NCBI GenBank assembly: GCA_024408495.1
Contig: JAKSUY010000009.1
Location: forward strand, 1-37,150
Length of the DNA: 37,150 nt
Reading direction: 5' to 3'
Source of the DNA: Bacilli bacterium
Lineage (GTDB): Bacteria > Bacillota_I > Bacilli_A > RFN20 > CAG-826
Below the pieces are notes generated by a model, which was not told the DNA's origin, made no database searches, and saw only the letters and a list, made by a program, of their open reading frames with translations. Shown here in pieces: positions 32,050-37,150 of the stretch (position 1 is its first letter; each line of letters opens with the position of its first letter). The position numbers and the translations under genes are program-made.

Positions 32050-32053
32050 TTAA

Positions 32054-33166
32054 TTATTTCTCCCATGGGAATTTGTATTTCTTTAATTTAAGTTGATCAC
32101 GTACGGCGTTCATTTCAGCTTGTACACTTTCGTTAATCGGAACACCTTTAGATTTTCTTTCTTGCCAAATTTCGTATTCTTTTTCTCCAGCAGTGTAAAT
32201 GCGTTTCGCGCCTGGCGCTTTCTTACTAGCACGAATCTTTCTCATAATATCGCCTGCTTTCTTACGGCAAAGTTTTTCGCCTAAGAAGTGGTTAGTATCA
32301 ATGGCGATAAAGAAGTGACCAATCTTTGGGTGAGTAGCCTTACCTTTCTTATCCTTACCATTTAAATCTTTTAAATTAACGTTATCTTGCAAAGCGGAAC
32401 AAAGTAGTTCTACTACCATCGCATAGCCAAAACCTTTATAACCTGCTAAAGATTCACCAATACCACCTAACGTACATAAAGCTGCAGTGCCTGCTCTAAT
32501 CGCTTTTAAAGCTTCTGCCGCATCACCTTCTACTGGCTTACCTTTTAAATCAATAATAGTTCCTTTTGGAACTGGATGTTTAATTCTTGCATAATATTCA
32601 ACCTTACCATTTTGAATAGTTGAAGTAGCGGCATCAAAATTAAAGTCAAACTTTTCATCAGTTGGAACACCAATAGTAAATGGATTAGTACCAAACATGC
32701 CTTCTACACCCCAAGTAGGCGCAACGCTTGGTCTTGCGTTTGTACCAGTCATACCAATACAACCAGCTTTCGTAGCCATACTAGTATAGTAACCAGCAAT
32801 GCCATAGTGAGTAGAATTTCTTACTACAACCATGCCCATACCATATTTCTTAGCTTTTTTAATAGCTAGACTCATAGCTTTATAGCCAATTACTTGGCCC
32901 ATTCCATGATTACCATCTACCACGGCAGTAGTAGGAGTTTCTTTGATAATTTGAAATTTGGTTTTTGGATATTGAACACCCGAATTAATACGATCAATGT
33001 ACATCGGTTTAAAACGGTTGCAACCATGGGATTCAATGCCGCGGCGATCACTTTCTAATAATACATCTGCGACAATTTTCGCCTCGTTACGGGGAACGCC
33101 AACTCCACTAAAAGCATCTATCATAAACGCATTTGCGGTTTTCCAATCTAGTATCATTTTAGGCAT
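32054..33166 (-). CDS. Ldh-family malate/L-lactate (2-hydroxyacid) dehydrogenase
   Basis: 370 residues of the YlbC/MDH type, unrelated to classical lactate dehydrogenase. ADVLLESDRRGIESHGCNRF, VDGNHGMGQVIGYKAMSLAIKKAKKYG, VVVRNSTHYGIAGYYTSMA (catalytic His) and GMTGTNARPSVAPTWGVEGMFGTNPFTIGVP are the family blocks. The operon partner is malic enzyme, so malate is the most likely substrate: oxaloacetate to malate to pyruvate, moving reducing power between nicotinamide pools. Other 2-hydroxyacids are possible. AAGGAGAG precedes the ATG and TATAAT (33199-33194) is the -10. Confidence 0.92.
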   Translation of the reverse strand: MPKMILDWKTANAFMIDAFSGVGVPRNEAKIVADVLLESDRRGIESHGCNRFKPMYIDRINSGVQYPKTKFQIIKETPTTAVVDGNHGMGQVIGYKAMSLAIKKAKKYGMGMVVVRNSTHYGIAGYYTSMATKAGCIGMTGTNARPSVAPTWGVEGMFGTNPFTIGVPTDEKFDFNFDAATSTIQNGKVEYYARIKHPVPKGTIIDLKGKPVEGDAAEALKAIRAGTAALCTLGGIGESLAGYKGFGYAMVVELLCSALQDNVNLKDLNGKDKKGKATHPKIGHFFIAIDTNHFLGEKLCRKKAGDIMRKIRASKKAPGAKRIYTAGEKEYEIWQERKSKGVPINESVQAEMNAVRDQLKLKKYKFPWEK

Positions 33167-33201
33167 AATTACTCTCCTTTATATCTACGATATATTATAG
33201 T

Positions 33202-33693
33202 TTATTTTTTAAGATATTTAATCGCTTTTTCTAGGCTATCGACCACTGTTCCGTATTTTTTAATAGCACCAATTGTGTATAAATTAATATAGGAATATTG
33301 CGATTCCGCAATGCCTTTCTTCATATCTTTATTTTTCGCATTTGACATAGTTTTGCTAGCATCACGACAATCCGTGTAAATGCCTACTAATATTTTCTTG
33401 TCCTTATGATATTCGTTATATGCGGCTAGATATCCGATTTCAGTAGCAACCCCTAAATCTTGACCATCAAGTACCGCAACTAAAGCATCGCACCATCTAA
33501 GTTTAGCGGTATCTCCTTCATAAATCGGAATGCTACCGGCACTAGCTTTTTTATTATTAATTGCTAAATTCTTTTGTGGAGCGTACACTTCGTATCCCGT
33601 TTTAGTTAATGCATCATAAATTACATCGTTATACATCCGATCCGCAATACCAAATAAGCCATTGGCTAAATATATTTTCATTTTCTTCTTCAT
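33202..33693 (-). CDS. Nucleoside 2-deoxyribosyltransferase
   Basis: 163 residues. KIYLANGLFGIADRMYNDVI, YEVYAPQKN, the Asp of WCDALVAVLDGQDLGVATEIGYLAAYN (the DGxxxDxGTxxExGxA-like signature with the nucleophilic Glu in ATEIG) match nucleoside deoxyribosyltransferases. It swaps bases between deoxynucleosides, a salvage route useful to organisms with few nucleotide synthesis genes. AGAGGT precedes the first ATG. It is upstream of, and may be read into, the dehydrogenase-malic enzyme operon, which has its own promoter. Confidence 0.9.
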   Translation of the reverse strand: MKKKMKIYLANGLFGIADRMYNDVIYDALTKTGYEVYAPQKNLAINNKKASAGSIPIYEGDTAKLRWCDALVAVLDGQDLGVATEIGYLAAYNEYHKDKKILVGIYTDCRDASKTMSNAKNKDMKKGIAESQYSYINLYTIGAIKKYGTVVDSLEKAIKYLKK

Positions 33694-33746
33694 AAATACC
33701 TCTTTCTAAATAATACTATGTTTATTTAGACCTTGGTATTTTTGTT

Positions 33747-33781
33747 ATATAATTAATAATAGATACAAAAGGAGAAATCCG
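33747..33781 (+). promoter_or_regulatory. -10 box and ribosome binding site of the phosphoesterase operon
   Basis: TATAAT (33747-33752), then AAAAGGAG seven bases before the ATG at 33782. No clear -35. Confidence 0.45.
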
Positions 33782-34990
33782 ATGAAATTAAATAAAGTAT
33801 TTTTACTAGCACCGGTTGCTTTGCTTTCGCTTGCAAGCTGCGCTATTATCAATCAACGTTATCCGATTGAGGATTATTTTATTGAGTACACTCAAGCTAA
33901 AAATCATAAGGAAATTGATGATACAGGTCGATTTAACATTCTTCAATTAAGTGATATTCATATGAGTGTAATGGACAATGCCAAAATTCATTATCAGTTT
34001 ATGAAGAAAACTATCGATGAAGCCAAAGCGATCGTTGGTGAAGATAAATTACATCTAATCGTAATTACAGGGGATGTCTTTACTTTCGCAAACAAAGATA
34101 CGGTTAAAGAATTGTGTAATTTCTTTGAATCACAAAACACACCTTGGACATTAACCTTTGGTAACCACGATGAACAAGGTTATTTCTCAATTGATTGGTT
34201 AACTGGCTATTTAACCTCGTTATCAAATAAAGAGGATTCAAATCTATTATTTAAAGATATGCCAAATGATGATGTGTTTGGTAGTGCGAACTTTGCTATT
34301 AATCTTCCAGATAATCATCGTCAAATCATTATGATTGATAGTAATCGTTATAACTATGGTCAATATTATGGTTATGATTCAATACACGCCGATCAAATTG
34401 ACTGGTATACAAGACTTGCTAATCACGCTCGTGAATTAGCGTATTTAAGTGAATCGAATAAACCTACTACCTCATTAGCGTTTTTCCATATCCCAGTTCC
34501 TGAATATCTAGATGCATGGAATGATGCCTCTAGCAATAAAAATAATTCTACTTTCTTAAAAAGCAGACCTTACGTTTATAACAATGGTTGGCCAACAAAT
34601 CCCGAACCTATCCAACGCAATGTCCATAATGATACCAGTGAAGGATCACCCGAAATAAATACTGGATTTTTTGAAACTGCAAGACATATTGAACTTGATG
34701 ATGACGCTGGTAGTTATACTAAGGGTATGTTTGTCGGGCATGCTCATACCAATACTAACTGTATGGATTACCGTCCAGCTAATTCACTAGAAGGGGATGA
34801 TAATAGTATTGCCCTTTGCTATGGTGTTAAAGCCACCGACCGTGTATATTGCGATGAAGAAATGATGGGTGGACAGTTAATTCATTATTTTGATACACCC
34901 GCTGTCGGTAGCGAAGCAAAGAAAGGATCTAGTTGGTTTACATTAGACCTCATCTATCATAAGTACTCTGATTTAAAGGAGGGTGAATAG
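33782..34990 (+). CDS. Calcineurin-like metallophosphoesterase lipoprotein
   Basis: 402 residues. A lipoprotein signal ends in LLSLASC (Cys20). Metal-site motifs follow in order: LSDIHMS (Asp58, His60), VITGDVF, TFGNHDE, FFHIPVPE and MFVGHAHTNTN. This is the PRP1/DCR2-like group of secreted phosphoesterases. It probably hydrolyses phosphate esters or cyclic nucleotides outside the cell. It is the first gene of an operon with a membrane protein (two bases later) and a flavodoxin. Confidence 0.9.
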   Translation: MKLNKVFLLAPVALLSLASCAIINQRYPIEDYFIEYTQAKNHKEIDDTGRFNILQLSDIHMSVMDNAKIHYQFMKKTIDEAKAIVGEDKLHLIVITGDVFTFANKDTVKELCNFFESQNTPWTLTFGNHDEQGYFSIDWLTGYLTSLSNKEDSNLLFKDMPNDDVFGSANFAINLPDNHRQIIMIDSNRYNYGQYYGYDSIHADQIDWYTRLANHARELAYLSESNKPTTSLAFFHIPVPEYLDAWNDASSNKNNSTFLKSRPYVYNNGWPTNPEPIQRNVHNDTSEGSPEINTGFFETARHIELDDDAGSYTKGMFVGHAHTNTNCMDYRPANSLEGDDNSIALCYGVKATDRVYCDEEMMGGQLIHYFDTPAVGSEAKKGSSWFTLDLIYHKYSDLKEGE

Positions 34991-34992
34991 TT

Positions 34993-36048
34993 ATGTTTAA
35001 GATTACTAAAAAACGTATAATCATTGCCCTTGCTATCTTAGTAGTATTAGGTGCATTAACGGCCTTCTATGGCACTAACTTAGTATTAAATAGTATCTTA
35101 GAGAAAGATTTACCATTTAAAACATTATTAGTTACTTTCTTCCCATCACTTACCTTTTTAATTGCAAGTATTGATATTACTTTGTTTATCTTCTACTTTG
35201 TGCGTTTATATTTGCATCCAACCCATGAGCAAAGAATGTTAAAAGTATATGGTATTACCCTAGCAAGTCTTTCTTTAGTTGGAATTGCGCTTAATACTTT
35301 ATCGGGCATTCTAACCTATGGTTCATTCTTAGAACCACGTCCGTTTGCGGGATTCCATATTATTATGTATATCTTCCATATTGCTATGTTAGCTTTAGGT
35401 TTCTTAATGATTTTCTATTTTAGAAAGAAGGTCATTAATGACGATATCATTATTCATAAGACTACCGTTGGTTATGTATTCTATACCATCCTTTGGTCAT
35501 TAATTTATTTCATTGCCTTAAATCGTTTAGGAGCATTCTTGTTATCTCCTGCTTATATTCAATGGTCAACTTTGTCATTAACTTATCCGGCTTATGTTGC
35601 ATTGTTGTTGCCTGCGATTATTTTGGCGAACGATTTAATTTATACTTTTAATGGTTATAAGAAATCACCAGTGGCAGGTATTACCGTTTCGTGCATTGTA
35701 GCGTTCTTAAGCATATTCTGTTTTGCCCAAATAATTGTTCGGGGTAGAAGCGACCCGTTGTTCATTCAATTAGTATCACCGATTAATCCAATCGGACGTC
35801 TATTAACTTTCCCAATTGATACCGCCTTACAAATGCTAGTTGCGGGCGGATTAAGTATTTACACCTTATTCAATTCTATTAGATTTAAACGCGCTTCGGA
35901 TTTTGAAAAATTACCATACGAAATTAGAAGAGCAAAGATGGAAGGCCGTCAAGCAAACTTTATTGAACCCGGTAAAAAAAGTAAAACGGATGATAAGCAT
36001 CCATTAAAAATTAGTATTCGATTCCGTAAGTCAAAAAAGGAGAAATAA
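34993..36048 (+). CDS. Polytopic membrane protein of unknown function
   Basis: 351 residues with about eight membrane segments (roughly 8-28, 48-70, 83-105, 122-143, 156-176, 192-212, 226-246, 275-293) and a basic cytoplasmic tail (KKSKTDDKHPLKISIRFRKSKKEK). Its ribosome binding site (AAGGAGGG) lies in the end of the phosphoesterase gene, so the two are coupled. I do not recognise a family. It may serve as a partner or transporter for the lipoprotein's product. Confidence 0.7.
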   Translation: MFKITKKRIIIALAILVVLGALTAFYGTNLVLNSILEKDLPFKTLLVTFFPSLTFLIASIDITLFIFYFVRLYLHPTHEQRMLKVYGITLASLSLVGIALNTLSGILTYGSFLEPRPFAGFHIIMYIFHIAMLALGFLMIFYFRKKVINDDIIIHKTTVGYVFYTILWSLIYFIALNRLGAFLLSPAYIQWSTLSLTYPAYVALLLPAIILANDLIYTFNGYKKSPVAGITVSCIVAFLSIFCFAQIIVRGRSDPLFIQLVSPINPIGRLLTFPIDTALQMLVAGGLSIYTLFNSIRFKRASDFEKLPYEIRRAKMEGRQANFIEPGKKSKTDDKHPLKISIRFRKSKKEK

Positions 36049-36050
36049 TT

Positions 36051-36497
36051 ATGGTTTTAGTAGCTTATTTTTCTGCGAGCGGTGTAACTAAGAAATATGC
36101 GATGTCATTAGTGGAGCATCTTAAGGCTGATTATTATGAGATTACTCCTCCAGTGTCCTATAGTAAGTCTGATCTTAACTATTTGAATCCGTTATCGCGT
36201 AGTTCAAAAGAAATGCGAAAGAAAGATTCTCGTCCAGAATTTATTAAACACGAATTAGATGTTAATAAATACGATACAGTTTATTTAGGCTTTCCGATTT
36301 GGTGGTATACTGCGCCTAGAATAATTAATTCTTTTTTAGAAACTTATGACTTCGCTAATAAAACCATTATCTTATTTGCGACTTCTGGTGGAACTAAAAA
36401 GTTTGGTAAAACTATTAGCGATTTATCGATAAGCGCTCCACAAGCAAAATTTATTGAAGGCCCAATTAATCCTAAAGATTTTAACTGGGTTAAATAA
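36051..36497 (+). CDS. Flavodoxin-family protein (Flavodoxin_4 type)
   Basis: 148 residues. VLVAYFSASGVTKKYAMSLV is the phosphate-binding loop; YDTVYLGFPIWWYTAPRIINSFLETYDF is the typical FPIWW block of the Flavodoxin_4 group; ILFATSGGTKKFGKTI is the third flavin-contacting loop. Soluble FMN protein. AAGGAGA precedes the ATG, two bases after the membrane protein gene. It is a different subtype from the flavodoxin at 3372. Confidence 0.88.
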   Translation: MVLVAYFSASGVTKKYAMSLVEHLKADYYEITPPVSYSKSDLNYLNPLSRSSKEMRKKDSRPEFIKHELDVNKYDTVYLGFPIWWYTAPRIINSFLETYDFANKTIILFATSGGTKKFGKTISDLSISAPQAKFIEGPINPKDFNWVK

Positions 36498-36511
36498 TTA
36501 TTTAATAATTC

Positions 36512-36552
36512 TTGATTTTCTTTTCTCCTTTTGTTATAGTATGAAAAGTAGG
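36512..36552 (+). promoter_or_regulatory. Promoter of the AbrB-ABC operon
   Basis: TTGATT (36512-36517), exactly 17 bases, TATAGT (36535-36540). Expected start near 36547. AGGA (36549-36552) is 13 bases from the ATG, rather far for a Shine-Dalgarno. Confidence 0.6.
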
Positions 36553-36565
36553 AAAAGTATAACTT

Positions 36566-36763
36566 ATGAAAAAGATCAAAAAAAATCGCTTTATTGTAAG
36601 CACTAAAGTTGGTAGTAAAGGCCAAATCGTGATTCCAATTGAAGCAAGAAAGATGTTTAATATTAATCCCGGAGATACAGTGATGGTATTAGGCGATATT
36701 AATCGAGGACTCGCAATTATGAAAGACGAGATTTTTTATAAAGTAGCGAAGTTTATTAAATAA
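36566..36763 (+). CDS. AbrB/SpoVT-type swapped-hairpin DNA-binding regulator
   Basis: 65 residues. RFIVSTKVGSKGQIVIPIEA then RKMFNINPGDTVMVLGDINRGLAIMK is a full AbrB/MazE swapped-hairpin domain. It overlaps the ABC transporter ATPase start by one base (TAATG), so it is probably the local regulator of that transporter. This is comparable to GntR-ABC pairs such as ytrA-ytrB, but with an AbrB-type protein. An antitoxin role is unlikely because the next gene is not a toxin. Confidence 0.88.
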   Translation: MKKIKKNRFIVSTKVGSKGQIVIPIEARKMFNINPGDTVMVLGDINRGLAIMKDEIFYKVAKFIK

Positions 36764-37150
36764 TGGAAAATATATTAGAAATAAAAGGATTATGTAAAAG
36801 TTATCCTAAGTTTAAACTTGAGGATGTTTCTTTTAATGTTCCAAGCGGAAGCATTACTGGTTTTATTGGACGTAATGGTGCGGGAAAGACTACTACTCTT
36901 AAATCTATTATGAATCTACTCCATTACGATAAAGGGGAAGTAATTGTATTTGGCAAGAACATGCTTACAAGTGAATTAGAGGCTAAACAAGATATTGCTT
37001 TTTCGCTTAGCGAAATCAATTATTATCCAAATGTTACAATTGATAAATTAACAAGAGTCACAAGTAAGTTTTATAAGAATTTTTCCTATGACACTTTTAA
37101 TAAATTATGCGAGCATTTTAAGCTTGATAAAAATAAGAAATTAGAACAAC
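36763..37150 (+). CDS. ABC transporter ATP-binding protein, N-terminal part (cut by window edge)
   Basis: 129 residues visible, beginning MENILEIKGLCKSYPKFKLE. Walker A is GRNGAGKTT (36-44). The following KSIMNLLHYDKGEVIVFGKNM and IAFSLSEINYYPNVTI match ABC-2/YtrB-type exporters; the signature and Walker B motifs lie beyond the window. Translationally coupled to the AbrB-type regulator. The permease should follow downstream. The substrate is unknown. Confidence 0.92.
   Translation, partial: MENILEIKGLCKSYPKFKLEDVSFNVPSGSITGFIGRNGAGKTTTLKSIMNLLHYDKGEVIVFGKNMLTSELEAKQDIAFSLSEINYYPNVTIDKLTRVTSKFYKNFSYDTFNKLCEHFKLDKNKKLEQ

Noticed and set aside
36541-36606. 21-codon upstream ORF before the AbrB-type gene
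   Set aside because: Its ATG directly abuts the -10 box and lies before the expected transcription start, so it is probably not transcribed.
1-37150. Mycoplasma-type code with TGA as Trp
   Set aside because: Real genes end in TGA (3912-3914, 24699-24701), and all conserved Trp positions use TGG.

Overview
The window is a compact, AT-rich, low-GC Gram-positive type chromosome segment. The code is standard: TGA is a real stop (flavodoxin gene ending at 3914, relE ending at 24701) and Trp is TGG, which argues against mycoplasmas that read TGA as Trp. Core gene order (mfd-rqcP, tilS-ftsH-dusB-lysS), a Bacillus-type tmRNA tag, many lipoproteins, no cell-wall sorting genes, desulfoferrodoxin and PPDK/malic-enzyme metabolism suggest an anaerobic, probably gut-associated, reduced-genome member of the Bacilli/Erysipelotrichia-RF39 kind. 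That taxonomic guess is inference.

Layout. 1-490: start of pyruvate phosphate dikinase (minus). 593-1779: a fucose-isomerase-like protein split over two overlapping ORFs. 1759-3340: pseudouridine synthase and a DUF368 undecaprenyl-phosphate carrier (minus). 3372-5829: flavodoxin, pth, DUF2130. 5830-8266: superoxide reductase facing a 35-residue rubredoxin-like protein, then an S41 protease lipoprotein. 8350-13105: prs, mfd (apparently starting at ACG), rqcP. 13230-18499: hydrolase, tilS, ftsH, dusB. 18500-19875: an AlbA_2-type regulator behind two tandem operator-like repeats. 19915-24030: lysS, a LURP-one protein and a C69 dipeptidase.

24141-26910 is the accessory region. A relBE toxin-antitoxin pair lies upstream of ssrA (tmRNA). 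The last 17 bases of tmRNA recur at 26831-26847, which is the signature of integration at the tmRNA 3' end. The 1.5 kb between the repeats holds one gene, a membrane-anchored HEXXH protein, and no integrase. The relBE promoter and the promoter region of this gene share a 20/22-base match that includes the likely RelB operator, and several inverted repeats link the two sides of tmRNA.

26934-37150: an RpiB-like isomerase, a surface protein and small membrane-protein cluster, malic enzyme plus a malate/lactate dehydrogenase (with PPDK these connect oxaloacetate, malate, pyruvate and PEP), a nucleoside deoxyribosyltransferase, a metallophosphoesterase lipoprotein operon, and an AbrB-type regulator coupled to an ABC transporter ATPase cut by the window end.

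Genes are tightly packed, with 1-26 base overlaps, and several starts lack a Shine-Dalgarno sequence but sit directly behind a -10 box, suggesting frequent leaderless transcripts. No gene-free stretch exceeds 300 bases. I saw no tRNA, rRNA or CRISPR array.
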